Source: Magnolia sinica (lineage: Eukaryota; Streptophyta; Magnoliopsida; Magnoliales; Magnoliaceae). From it: a DNA stretch of 64,000 nt. Where the stretch lies: the NCBI RefSeq assembly GCF_029962835.1, contig NC_080583.1, positions 1,178,001 through 1,242,000 of the forward strand, read 5' to 3'. The position numbers were made by a program, and so were the translations under genes. The notes under the pieces are model-generated. The model was not told the DNA's origin, did no database searches, and saw only the letters and a list, made by a program, of their open reading frames with translations. Below are positions 12,701 to 23,050 of this stretch, in pieces. Every line of letters starts with the position of its first letter. The first letter of the stretch is position 1.

Positions 12701-15700
12701 TTGTCCCAGCTGTTTGAGGTTGAGTCAACAAATCCTGTTTTGCCAATCATCGGAATTGCATTCATTCTCATAGTAGCCTTGTTAGAATTTTATTGACCAG
12801 CTGCACAACTGGCATCAACCCTGGTTTTTAGACTTGGTGACTCAGATTGATTCATTCTATACCGAATTGGATCGGGTGGTACCAAATGCAAGTCAACTCA
12901 GACAAGTCGTGTTGGACTTGTTTGAATCTAAAAACCATTGCATCAACCCTCCCTTTAACTGGGCTGGAGACCTGCAGGTCCAAATGCTACCAGCATCTGC
13001 AATTGCTGCCAGGTGAATTTTATAATCCCTTGTGTATGTATATAAGATGGTACTGTATGATGTTATCGTTACTACTATATAATGTTTTATAATAATTATT
13101 GTACACTTCCTAAGTGTCAGCATTTCAGGCTTTATGGGGTTACCAGGTCTGACCCTAATGCACACCCAAGTTAAATAGTCTTGAGACCTGTTGTATTTTA
13201 TTTTATTTTTGTAGATATCTGTTTGATTTGATCCTTCTATGTATCCAGGGGGCACCGGTAAAGGTGAGGAGGCCTAGTGATTACAACCCCTCCCTTGCTG
13301 CAGCACTTGGCCCAAGCCAACCCAACCCCAATCTCAACTTGGCTGCTGTTGGGCTCAAGCCTGGTTCTGCTGGTGGACTTGAGGGACCTGATCGGGTCTT
13401 TGTGGGTGGGTTGCCATATTACTTCACGGAAGCCCAGATAAGGGAGCTTCTGGAATCCTTTGGACCACTACGGGGATTTGATCTCGTCAAGGACAGAGAA
13501 ACGGGAAACTCAAAAGGCTATGCCTTTTGTGTGTACCAGGACCTTTCAGTTACAGACATTGCATGCGCAGCTCTTAATGGCATCAAAATGGGGGATAAGA
13601 CGCTCACGGTTCGGCGTGCAAACCAGGGTACTGTCCAGCCTAGGCCAGAGCAAGAGAACATATTATTCCAGGCACAGCAGCAGGTTGCGTTGCAGGTAAG
13701 GAAATAAATGAAGAATTGCCTCTTTTATCGTTTATATTTTAAATCAATGGAACTTCTATGGATTATTAAAACCATCTTCATAGTTTATAGGACCAGGTTA
13801 ATGTGAGTTATGATGCTGTTATAGATGGCTATTAAAGCTGTTATTGAATGTTCTTATTTCACAACGTTGATAAGAGAATGTACAATGAGGTGTGATGCTC
13901 ATGTCATTATTTGTGCTTGATACCCCCACATGGCCACTTGCTCTCTTCAAATGTCTCAGGCCCCACTGTGGATTTGTCCTAGTGGACGAACTGTCACTGT
14001 TTGGATGATCTGCCCGTTCAGTGTGCAGGTGGCATACACCATAACTTTGATGCTAACCATCCATCGACATGACATGGTGCAGGTGGCATACACCACAACT
14101 TTGAATTTCTCTTTTTGAAAACATTTTCATGTCACTGGTTTTCTTGTTCTTTTGTTCTTTTTGTTTTTTCAGTTCATTGGCTCTTGCTGTTACGTCAGTT
14201 ACTACACCTGGATAACATTTGTGCTTTAACGATATTTCTTCTGCCTGAAAATGATGTCTCTTCAGACTTTTATTAAAGAGCCATACTAGAGTTGTTGCTT
14301 TTCTGGGAGTTGTTTTCATCAGGATTGTTATTGTCGCTAGGGGTGCAATCGGGTATGGGTCAACCCAAACCCGATTGACCCAACCTGAGTTCAGGTCAGG
14401 TTGGGTTGGGTTGTCAAGGTCCAAAGGCTGGAAAACACCAACCTGATTTGGATTCAAGTTGAGCAAATTCAGGTCGGGTCGGGAATAATCACGTGAGGTT
14501 GGATCCCTACTCATGGCTCAGTGGTAGACTCTGTGAGCAATGTTGTCAAAATCGTTATCGTATTGCAAATAGTAATCGGGGTTGAATTGTATCGAATTGC
14601 AAATCGTAATTGGGGTTGAATTGTATTGTATCGTAAATCATAAGATTTTTTTATGCTTTCTTAAAAATCCTTTTGCCATCAATATGCACCAAGTAATACA
14701 CCATGTCATGATAGTGTTAAAGGATTCTTATCTCTTCCCTTTTCTTTTTTTTTTAATCTTTCAAGAAAATTTCCTTAAAATACATACAAGGATCCTTTAA
14801 TAATTTATGTTCTTGTTACCTTTCTTGAATGTAGGATCACATTGGAAAAATGGCATTTGATTATGTAGACCGACAAGAAAAGAAGATATTTTGATTTCTA
14901 ACCATCATTCCGCAATAAATAAGTCAACATGATGGTAATCATCCATAAAAACATTCCAGATAAGTCATACATCAATTTGGTGTTTCGATCAGTTAAGAAG
15001 TAAGAAATCATTTAAAAAAAATAAAAATCTATAATTTAATGTTGAAGAGAATATATATCATTTAATCTCTTACAAAGAACAAGATAAAATAATTTATCTT
15101 TTCTAAACCTTTTTTTAAAGGTTTTTTTCTAAATGATTCTTAAACCCCCAACCAACTTAAAACATAAAATGAAAGCCAAGCAAAGCTTAAAATAAAAGAA
15201 AACAAGTATAGTTTGAATTTTAAATTGGGATTTGAATCGTAAATAGCAGGATTCAAATCATAAAATCATAAGATTCATATAAAAAGGGATTCAAAGGTGC
15301 AATTCAAATCGTTTTGCTTAAGATTCAACTCAAATTGTATATCATAAATTGTAGGATTTTGACAACACAGTCTGTGAGTTTCAACAGCGAGATCATGGGT
15401 TCGAGTACCCATGCGATGCATGTGGGTGTGAGTGTGTGTTAAAAAAAAGTATTGGGTCAGGTTGGCTTGGGTTGAGTTTGAGTATAGAGGACTTCAGGTT
15501 GGGTCTTGAGGTCAGATGGGCTCAGATTGACCATCGACCTGATCCAAGCTGCCCAAGTTGCACCCATAATTGTTGCATGTCAATGTTTCCAGGGTTCTAC
15601 AAGCTCATTTTGCTTTGCTTCTCATTTAGGTTGAAATTTTCTCTTTCATCGAATTCTAGATGATCTGCACTTCCTTTTGCAGAGGCTTGTTTTTCAAGCG

Positions 15701-16207
15701 GGCTCCCTCCCCACCAAGGTTATATGCTTAACACAGGTGGTTACTGCGGATGAGTTAAGGGATGATGAGGAATATGAAGAAATAATGGAAGATATGAGAG
15801 GAGAAGGTGGGAGATACGGTAAGTTCTTGTCTCGAACTGAGTAGTAAATATGCTTTGTGAGAGTTCCAACTTTGTTATTTTCACACTTTCTTTCTTTTTC
15901 CTTTTCTTGCATTGTAGTCCCAGTATCTTCCATCATATCTGAATTTTGCAGGTACGCTAGTAAATGTTGTCATCCCACGTCCAATTCCAACCGGCGAACC
16001 GTCTCCAGGAGTTGGGAAGGTTGGTGTAAATTTATGAGTTTATACATGAACTAGAAGTGCATCTACTGCTGAAAGGCCCCTTTTGGCCAATGAAGTTTCC
16101 AAATTAGAGGGAAAATCTGCAATTTGGCATCTTGAACAGAAAACTCGAAAAATCTAATTGTACTTGGTGGCCCCCAACTTTAAGTTGGTCTTGAATGTGT
16201 TCTGTCA

Positions 16208-16253
<46 letters not shown>

Positions 16254-16964
16254 CCAGTTAAAAACACTCAAGTCATCAAGTTTTTGATTACTCGATTGAG
16301 ATTTCTAAGGATTTTTATTTTTATTTTTACTTTCTTTTGTGTTATAAGAAACCCAAGTCACCACAATAACTGAGCCAGTGTGGATTCATTCCCAAATAGT
16401 GGTTGGTAGGTTTGCATTTGATGCTGTGGAAAAGATGGATGCATGCACACACATTTACATCCATATATACATACACACGTAGTATGTACATACATATGTG
16501 TGTCCCACCCCAAATGACAGTTGAGATATGGGGGACCCTCAACATATCTCACGGTATTGGGCGCTAGTGAATCTGTTTGCTTTGTAAAATGGGAGAATTG
16601 GGCTTTCATTTTGGACTCAATGTAAAATCATGGTGAATGCTTGATCTTTTGGTTGTCGTTGTCTCCCCGTCCAGACATGATCCGTCTCCAGTGAGATTTT
16701 CAAATGAAAGCACAGGCATTGCTTTTTATTTCTGTCTGCAAGAGTTCAGCACACGTGTTTTTTGTTTGTCTGTTTTCTATTTTTTCTCTGCATTTTGACT
16801 AATGGAAGCTTTGATTTCCCCACCAGGTATTCTTGGAATATGCCGACACTGATGGAGCCATGAAAGCTCGGGAAGGACTGAATGGGAGGAAGTTCGGTGG
16901 GAATATCGTCGTAGCTGTCTTTTATCCCGAGGACAAGTTCCAGCAAGGGGATTATGATGGTTAG
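314..16964 (+). CDS. U2AF65: Splicing factor U2AF large subunit (U2AF65), 13 coding exons
   Basis: U2AF65 binds the polypyrimidine tract at 3' splice sites and, with U2AF35 and SF1, recruits U2 snRNP in the nucleus. Coding exons that I read: 314-397, 2317-2540, 3114-3227, 4995-5086, 5692-5762, 5851-5895, 5999-6058, 11939-11999, 12085-12197, 13249-13695, 15683-15818, 15952-16019, 16827-16964. All introns are GT-AG and all phases join, giving 1653 bp, 550 residues plus TAG. Residues about 30-140 are an Arg/Asp/Ser-rich RS domain. A short Ala-rich stretch follows. RRM1 spans about 217-296 (RNP2 VYVGGL at 218-223, RNP1 KKFAFVEM). RRM2 spans about 337-412 (VFVGGLPYYF, RNP1 KGYAFCVY at 377-384). 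The C-terminal U2AF-homology motif covers about 438-550, with the CLTQVV start, the acidic DDEEYEEIMEDM helix and the GRKFGG loop. The ATG at 314 is chosen because MAEYNGRYDG begins the usual protein. Length is close to the 570 or so residues of other plant copies. Nothing looks broken despite heavy insertion into the introns. Confidence 0.95.
668..703. repeat. (TTA)n microsatellite in U2AF65 intron 1
   Basis: About twelve TTA/ATT units form an uninterrupted run in the first intron. It follows a T-rich tract and precedes ATATTTCAG. It is simple sequence with no sign of coding use. Confidence 0.9.
1695..2116 (-). mobile_element. 5'-truncated LINE, 3' end fragment, in intron 1
   Basis: A roughly 420-bp block opens on the plus strand with T-rich sequence and GCAGATGAAAATTTTATTAAAGG. 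This is the reverse of the LINE 3' end also seen at 8057, 11566 and 52557. The interior aligns loosely with 8220-8360 (an '...AGCACTGATTGTTC...GATGCGCCACTC...' order of landmarks). It is bounded by a 17-bp target-site duplication, AAATTAGTGTTCATCTT at 1678-1694 and AAATTAGTGTTTATCTT at 2117-2133, one mismatch. The duplication makes an L1-type retroposition clear even though no open frame is left. Confidence 0.8.
3778..4172 (+). mobile_element. Truncated hAT-like MITE in intron 3
   Basis: The block from GATGATCCAAACCGTCC to CTCCCAAACGAGCCC is homologous, in reverse orientation, to the MITE at 10178-10818. Both contain ATTACATATGTACACTAAT, GATATTAAAGTTGATTT and a GGGCTTATTACAA segment in the same order. 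The 3' terminus has the hAT-like CCAAACGAGCCC form. The 5' end of the family (GGGGGCTGTTTGGC in the other copy) is missing here, so this copy is truncated or has been rearranged. Confidence 0.6.
8057..10951 (-). mobile_element. LINE with reverse transcriptase remnants, minus strand, nested in another LINE
   Basis: Reading the minus strand from about 10937 downward gives FIALIQKLEGGENPRDFRPI...PYKIMAKIL, then after a MITE insertion SPYQSAFIFGIQILDSML, and RGLRQGDPLS from the reverse transcriptase. Farther on come FGLGNGERIGFWKDQWCG and a zinc-binding region with AVDNLRKRGMILPN. It ends at a poly-T/TTTTTTTGAAAGC end at 8057 that matches the 3' ends of the other LINEs here. Frames are broken many times. 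Imperfect 9-bp flanks GGTAATGTA (8048-8056) and GATAAAGTA (10952-10960), 7 of 9 identical, are a plausible old target duplication. The host LINE frame rejoins across them. Confidence 0.75.
10178..10818 (-). mobile_element. hAT-like MITE inside the minus-strand LINE
   Basis: The LINE protein is interrupted between KIMAKIL and the SPYQSAF region by about 640 non-coding bases. The ends, read inward, are GGCCTATTTGGGCG and GGGGGCTGTTTGGCAC, an imperfect inverted repeat of the GGGCTGTTTGG type. Near both ends are repeats of GGATTTGGAACCC / GGATTTGAAACCCC. The element belongs to the same family as 3778-4172 in intron 3, in the opposite orientation. I could not settle the 8-bp target duplication. 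Confidence 0.65.
11566..11725 (-). mobile_element. Very short 5'-truncated LINE 3' end in intron 7
   Basis: It opens with TTTTTTTTGAAAGATGG and CTTATTAAGCAGGG, the reverse of the LINE 3' end seen elsewhere in the window. A 13-bp target duplication flanks it: AGGTGCATTACAA at 11553-11565 and AGGTGCATTGCAA at 11726-11738, one mismatch. Only about 160 bp of the LINE tail was copied. Confidence 0.75.
14024..14110. repeat. Short direct repeat in intron 10
   Basis: The segment TGCAGGTGGCATACACCA followed by AACTTTGA occurs at 14024 and again at 14078, 54 bp apart. This looks like a small tandem duplication. The copy at 14078 differs at one position (CATAAC versus CACAAC). Confidence 0.7.
14499..15447 (+). 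mobile_element. tRNA-derived SINE, split by a hAT-like insertion
   Basis: After removing the insertion at 14538-15370 and one target duplication, the sequence reads like a tRNA-derived SINE head. There is an A-box-like TGGCTCAGTGGTAGAC at about 14513 and a B-box GGGTTCGAGTACC at about 15399. A GTGTGAGTGTGTGTT tail then ends in eight A residues by 15447. The copy at 53986-54107 has the same order of boxes (GGTGGTAGAC, GAGTTTCAAC, GGGTTCGAGTACC). Its exact 5' end and target duplication are uncertain. Confidence 0.65.
14538..15370. mobile_element. hAT-like non-autonomous element (inner layer), inserted in the SINE
   Basis: The inverted ends are CAATGTTGTCAAAATC and, read from the other side, CTGTGTTGTCAAAATC (14 of 16 identical). 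A perfect 8-bp target duplication TCTGTGAG lies at 14530-14537 and 15371-15378. The 833-bp interior is A/T-rich, with repeats of the form GAATTGTATCGAATTGCAAATCGTAAT near the left end and imperfect reverse copies near the right. No transposase is encoded. Confidence 0.8.
16212..16251. repeat. (AT)n microsatellite in U2AF65 intron 12
   Basis: Twenty uninterrupted AT dinucleotides lie between exons 12 and 13. It is simple sequence, likely polymorphic in length. Confidence 0.95.
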
Positions 16965-18085
16965 CGTCTTCTCCACTCGCTGCCTCTTTTGTATCATAGG
17001 ATTTTTTTGGGCACTGAAAGGCCTTCCCTTAAAATTTTCAGGAATCCCGACTTTTGTAAGATTTATTCTGGCATTACGTCTTTTTTTCCCCTCCTGAGTA
17101 ATGAAAATAACAAGTTTCTCATTTAATAGATAGTGATTGGACAGATTGGCCCCACTTGGTGCAGATGGGTTGGGACCAGGCCAGCTTTATGTTTATGAAA
17201 TTCTGGAAATGTGGGACCCTAAGCAATGCCCTGCTGCCTTCAGCGTTAGAAATTTGTGGGGCCATAAAGATTGCCATGCGAGTGAATTCCCCCTCTGCAA
17301 TGGAAAGATGTGATGGCCCCATGGACAGGACGTTTCCCCCCTTATCAGTGCAGCCAATGATGCATGGCTTTGGGGCGGTTTGCCTGCAAGCAATGTTGTG
17401 TTAGTGTTTGGATGCAGTCAATTGCGACAAAAGCGGTCCGGGTTGACAGCTTCCCCCTTTATCTGTCAAAATCCATTTATTTTAGGCATGTGAAACTTAA
17501 AAAAACCAAAAAATAAAAAAAAATAAAAAATAAAAATCCAAGGGCAATGCATGCATGAACCATAAATGCTAGTGTTACCAACTGTATTAGTTTATCCACA
17601 CGTGCTACATTCCTTCTTTACACCTCAAGCACTTGCTTGAGGTGTTCGAAGACAAACTACCATGAGAAAGCAGGACCCCCCCTACAAAAAAAAAAAAAAA
17701 AACACACACAACTTTGGTTGCCTCCAAAGGGGGCCCTGGAATCTTAAGAGAGTATTAGACCCACTTTCTCTTAGTGGATTGTCCAATTGCCAAAATTCGA
17801 CCTAATCTTGCCCACCATGTGAATATCCTATCCGTACATAAAGTGGGCCAGACTTAGGTGATTACCTGATATGAGAATCAGGCAGTTGAGCACATGCGGC
17901 AGGACAATGGCAATATCAATGGTTGGATGGGGAATGGTATGATCACTGGCTGACCACCAACCCAATGAGTGGATTCGCCTGATTTTTTGCATATGGTATT
18001 CTGCAAGCAGGAGTAAAAGGCTGTACAAAAACACTGTATAACTAATGATGCTCCTCTAATTTGTTCAAAAAACAGTGTAGAACAC

Positions 18086-18088
<3 letters not shown>

Positions 18089-18134
<46 letters not shown>
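18089..18134. repeat. (CT)n microsatellite 1
   Basis: About 23 CT units form an uninterrupted run. It is the first of three such tracts within 670 bp. Confidence 0.95.
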
Positions 18135-18138
<4 letters not shown>

Positions 18139-18347
18139 TGCTATCCCTGTCATCATTATCATTGTTGAGAATGAATCTGTTCACGTTTAGAGGCAGGTGA
18201 TGCTGAAGTTGAAGCTGGGGATTGGTAGGAATTTAATAGATGAGGTGGTGAAAGGGTAGTCTAACCTAATAATACCTGATATGACCATGGTTTGGTAAGG
18301 GTGCTTTTGGATTCATCATCAATATCAGTTGCAATTATGTGGACATA

Positions 18348-18349
<2 letters not shown>

Positions 18350-18389
<40 letters not shown>
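18350..18389. repeat. (CT)n microsatellite 2
   Basis: About 19 to 20 CT units follow ACATACAT. It lies in the same orientation as its neighbours at 18089 and 18723. Confidence 0.95.
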
Positions 18390-18391
<2 letters not shown>

Positions 18392-18720
18392 GGCAGTGCT
18401 TTTCATTCATCCATGTTTAAACTATCTAATTGCAAGCTGGTTTTGGATATTTTGGCCCCGCAAGTGGTTTTCTTGGGTCGGCGACTTTGGAAATTCAAAG
18501 GATGACATGGGAAGATCCTTCTAATAAAATGTGGTTGTTGTTTGTCTAATGCTTCATATTTCACTTGTGAAATGCCTACAAAGGCTTGGATTCCATTTCC
18601 AAGCACCTATTTAATGCGAGTGGTCCACTCTCTTCTCTGCAGCAGCCCCTCCCAACCGTCCTTCTTGACACCTCTGTGATAAACGTTGTGTGGGCCCAAA
18701 CCATAATTGATGTACAAAAT

Positions 18721-18722
<2 letters not shown>

Positions 18723-18752
<30 letters not shown>
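18723..18752. repeat. (CT)n microsatellite 3
   Basis: About 15 CT units. The surrounding sequences of the three tracts are not obviously copies of one another. Confidence 0.9.
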
Positions 18753-18754
<2 letters not shown>

Positions 18755-21427
18755 TGTCTTACTTACTTGAAAACCAGGCAAATGTACAACTCTACTAGCC
18801 CATATATACGCCTTGATTGTTAAAACAATGGAATTCCTTCTTAATGGTAGATCCCAACTATGTTTGCTAGATCTTAGCCATCCAACCTTTGACCTGAACT
18901 GCCTAATGAATCTTGAATCCTGTAATTTTCCATTTTAAAATGTCCAATTGTACAAGTGGAAGCAAAAGGAGGATGATTCGGGGTGGTGGTGACCAATACG
19001 CTAATGTTCTGGATATTGTAAACATAGGCCCGGTTGTAGAAACTAAAAAATTGGAGCATGTGTTTACCATACTACGCATATGAACATTACTGTTTTCGCA
19101 AAACAGCCAAACAAGCATTCAAAAGCTAGTGGAGGATCGAGGACCCTTTGATATTCAGTGACGGAGTCTTGACCGTTGATTTTGTCTCTACTTCACTTTC
19201 CATTTGCGGTATAGGATTGCCCTATTGAAGAGTTTTGGGGGATGGGGGGGTTCCATCCGTGGTGGGGCCCAACAAACCAATGGTCTGGATCACCAAACCA
19301 TGGCCCCACGCGTACAAACTGAAAGCATGGTTATGATCAGCTTCCAGGGGAAAAAAATTAGCACCGTAGACGCTTGTTTTTTGTGTTATTTATTTATTTA
19401 CTTACGTACGGCCGAAAACTTATATTACGGAAGTAAATTTTTCAGGTATGGAAAAAGATTTTTAGACAAAAATATCTTTAGTTTTTAGGAAAATAAGTCG
19501 AAAAAGTAAAAGTATTTTTGTCTTTATTAAGTTGAAAAAGTAAGAGTATTTTCGTCTTAACTGGGTTGCCGTATGGATAAAGGTTTAGATTGGTAAATAA
19601 GTTTTGTTAAGGCTACTAAAAGGAAGGTGCATGGAAGGTTGCATCTATAGTAAAAAATTTGTCCGCCCTCATTTTTAAGGAAAACACAAGGGTACCTCGC
19701 ACTAAGGAAACAACTTGACGTGGATGAAATCCATGCCGTCCATCACGTACATCACAACTTTCTGGGCCTTGCTACTACAAATCAAGATGATTCAACATTC
19801 AAGTTAGCCACCCCAGTTTTATTTTCAACTAAAATCTCTAAATTCAAGTGGTATGGCCCACCTGAGCTTTAGAATACTGTGATTTTTGGATAGTTATTTA
19901 ATCCTGATGAGGAACATCATATTAATGGATTGGATGACATATAAACACCACGGTGGATCCTACTTAAAACTAAGTGGCGTACCTGAGTTTTGGATAGTCA
20001 TGATTTTTGGTTTGAATGGTTAAGATGAGGCAGCGTACCCGATGGACGGGACAGATCTCATGAAAGTTACACCACGTGGCTGTCGGTGTGCGAAAGTAAC
20101 TCCGCTAGGTAGGGCGGTTCGTTTTTCAGGGCCGAAAGATTATGTGGCTTGAAACGTGTGGTTGTTTGAGAACTAATCACCTAAAGCATGCTGCATGGAA
20201 AATCAGTATACAGCCCCATCTTTCCCGCTAATTTCATCATCTAGATGACATCTGAGCCAGGAAAGGTTGATCCTCACCATGAAGATCACCTAAATTAGGC
20301 TGGTCCACTCATCAGAAAGGCCACATCATTGGAATAAACGGACGGCCAATGGTCTGATGTAACATATTGGTGTGGAATGCCTAGTAAGTAAATGGCTCCA
20401 CTTTTCAAGAAACCTATTTATCATCGGCGACCTGACTTTTCAACGGGTTCGATTTCTTATACACGGGATGTATGGTGGGAAATCCAGCGTTGCTTATTGA
20501 GTTAGTGTACAGTGGGCTGTAGGGGATTACTTCTGTCTCACTAGCTTCTGGTCGTTGGATGAGATTAATCAAGCTTAACAATATTTTCTATTTGAAGAGA
20601 GACGATTCACAAACAGCGCCTGTATGTGAACTTCAAATACATATTTTCCTCTTCAGCCAAAGCATACTATCACAGACACCGAATATCCTATCCGTGAGAA
20701 AGATGGGCCACACCATGATGATCACACAGTGATTAAATCAGGCAGACCTACTTACATCAAAATCAGTGGACAGCCGACGGTATAACTTCGTGTACTTTTG
20801 TGGCCCACTAACATGTGCATTGGCCTTTTTTTTCATACCAGAAGATCATAATGGTGTGGCCCACCTTCTGATCGGAGTGGATTTTCTACGATTACTATGT
20901 AGGCTGGAAAAAGAATGGATGGATGTGAAAGTTCACATACAAATCATTTCTCCTTTAAAAAAAAAAAAAAACAACAGAAAAAAAGAGAAAAGGTTAGGCA
21001 CAGCATTTCAAATATTTTAAGTATTTAAGGAAGCTCAAAAAAGAGACCCTCATTTTTAATAGAGTGGCCCCAATTACAAGATATGAATATATACAAATAC
21101 AGAATCTGGACAGTTTTAAGTGGGGCCCATGATGTACTAAATCCAGGTGGTAGAGAGGATAACCCCATAATTAATGAGATTACTAAGACAAGGGTTGGAC
21201 ACTTGAATAAGTCAAGAAATAGCTTATCTTAGAATAGCATATGTTGACTTCTTTGATAAACCTACCTAAACAAGTGCCCCTGCTTCCTGCAATAGAATTC
21301 TTCTCCAAGTTATTCACTTGCTTGTAAATATTTATTTACCTTATCTCTGTGGGCCCACCATGTTTTTTACATGCCTTCCAACCTATGGCCCATCATAATA
21401 ATATAATGTGTCGTAAGTTAAGCTTAT

Positions 21428-21790
21428 ACAATCATTATGTGAGTCACTCTACAAAAGACCAACAATCTATGACTTAAAATTGAATTCACATGGATGGTCG
21501 GATCTATCTGATTTTTAAGGTGTCCAACTTTCATAGTGGGCGATCCTATTAAGTAGGTTGGATTCCTTACACATATCACAGTAGACACCACCAACAACCA
21601 TGACCCTTACTGTGTTGTGCCAAAGGGCAGGTCCACCCAATCATTAGGTGGGTCACTCTGTAGAGGACAAAACGATTTACGACCTAAAACATGGTGGCCT
21701 AAATCATGGTTAGATTTGTCTGATTTTTGGGGTGTCCAACTTTCATAGTAGATGACCCTACAAAACATGTCATGGTAGGCTCCACTGACA
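21428..21790. repeat. Diverged tandem duplication, unit about 209 bp
   Basis: Two neighbouring blocks share ordered landmarks. CAATCATTATGTGAGTCACTC starts near 21430 and CAATCATTAGGTGGGTCACTC near 21639. Later GGTGTCCAACTTTCATAGT occurs in both. Each block also contains a TCTGATTTTT segment before that landmark. The second unit is the last part of the region. The function is unknown, and a repeated MITE segment is a possible origin. Confidence 0.6.
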
Positions 21791-21911
21791 ACCCATGGAA
21801 AATTAGTTTATTTTCTAAGGACTTGTAGAGGAACTGGCCTATTAAAATTGAAAGAAAAAGGCTAAGGTTATTTGTGCAAGAGAGAGTGGGGGCTACATGG
21901 CATCATGTGCC

Positions 21912-22013
21912 AACATGGCATATGTGTGAGGGACCGGGGTGTCTCCTAAGAAGACCATGATGCTAACATGGCATATGTGTGAGGGACCGGGGTATCTCCT
22001 AAGAAGACCATCT
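21912..22013. repeat. Recent tandem duplication, unit 53 bp
   Basis: The unit beginning AACATGGCATATGTGTGAGG occurs at 21912 and 21965 with one visible difference (GGGGTGTCTCC versus GGGGTATCTCC). The high identity points to a recent event. Confidence 0.85.
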
Positions 22014-22899
22014 GTAAACTCAAAGGGTCCATTCATCATGTTGCCTTCGGGTATGAAGAAAATGAACCGTTGGGGGCATTTAAAAAACAATGGTCTATAT
22101 CTGACATTGGCCAAAGGCAAATTCATGGTGGGACCTAGTTTGAATGGTAGATCTCTGGTGTCTATCACACTGGCATATGGTGTTTGGATCCCCACTCCAG
22201 CTGCTCCTCTTGCAAAGATCCATGGTATTTCTGCATTTGAACAAGGCATTACATATGTAATAGTTAATTAGTCTTCCTTTATCATTACACTTCCTAAGTT
22301 AACCAAACTATAATTAGGACTAACCTCACATTTTTTAAAAAAAGACAAAGGGATAACTTGCAATCTATGGTTGAGATTCATACGTTTCCTTCCCGCTATA
22401 ATCCAGCATCCATGATTCTCTAAAATGAAATAATACTAAATGAAAATATAGCCAAGTACATTTTTCCAATGTGTTTGATTCTTGCTTAAGGGACTGTTTC
22501 GCAACAGCAAAAGTAACAAAAAAAAAAGAAAAAACACTCTGATTTAAATTAGTTTTTCAATTTATTTATTTTAGCTAAGTCGAGCTTTTATTGTCCATTA
22601 AAAAAACTGGAGACTAGCTTGTTATTGTTTCCATTATAACAAGTGTTATTATTTATCGTCAAGCATTGAATATGTTATATTAAACCTCCAATTCTTATTA
22701 CATACCACATCTGTCAAATGTACCATGCATGTTTTGTATATGCCATCATACATTGTCAAGCATGTTGGGGTCAATCCTCATGTAGAGGTTAAACCCCGTA
22801 TGTGGCCCTAGTGGTTATTTTGTCCATATGGATTTAGTGGGGGTATCTTGATCTTTTAGCTAAACAAAGTAAAATGAGAGGGAAAAAAAAAAGACCTTT
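22014..22899. other. Intergenic, no gene seen
   Basis: The stretch is A/T-rich with runs of A and T. I see no protein motif, RNA gene or clear repeat boundary until the TR-GAG-type element begins at 22900. Confidence 0.5.
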
Positions 22900-23050
22900 T
22901 AATACGTTTGGAATTTCTGTGTATTTAGTATTGGAGGAAAAACGCCCTCTTTATACTATGATTACAGCCTATTGATAGGCAATATGCATACCTGTAAGAA
23001 AGATCCTAGGTACTAAATATAGGATATTACATAGCTAGAAGAAAGATACT
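22900..23050 (-). repeat. 3' LTR of the gag-only element (left copy)
   Basis: It matches the right copy from TAATACGTTTGG through ATATTACATAGCTAG. The distal edge is unclear because the right copy carries an extra tandem unit (GAAAGATCC...AAATATA) that the left one lacks, and the last bases of the right copy (TTTACAATCTAATA) are not found here. The gag frame stops inside or at the edge of this repeat (23027). Confidence 0.6.

Larger units (their letters stand above)
14338..15568. mobile_element. hAT-like non-autonomous element (outer layer) in intron 10
   Basis: The ends are TAGGGGTGCAA and TTGCACCCATA, an 11-bp inverted repeat with one mismatch. They are flanked by an 8-bp target duplication, ATTGTCGC at 14330-14337 and ATTGTTGC at 15569-15576, one mismatch. 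Eight-base duplications and a TAGGGGTG terminus fit hAT-type MITEs. Its own body is GGGTCAGGTTGGG-rich sequence near both ends. The middle is occupied by a SINE that carries another hAT-like element. The TIR is related to that of 43717-44318 (TAGGGGTGTACA). Confidence 0.75.
16965..21427. other. Intergenic region after U2AF65, no gene seen
   Basis: The U2AF65 3' untranslated region must start here; its poly(A) site is not determined. Beyond that I see A-rich and T-rich runs, three (CT)n microsatellites and fragments with GTGGCCCACC / TGGATGGC wording typical of the MITEs elsewhere in the window. No open frame with recognisable protein motifs is present on either strand. Confidence 0.6.

Noticed and set aside
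12834-13016. Possible extra U2AF65 exon in intron 9
   Set aside because: No homology to the protein; exons 9 and 10 join directly in phase to give a normal RRM1 end.
21939-22271. 110-residue frame over the 53-bp duplication
   Set aside because: No protein motif; frames on both strands are open here by chance, and the sequence carries MITE-like wording.
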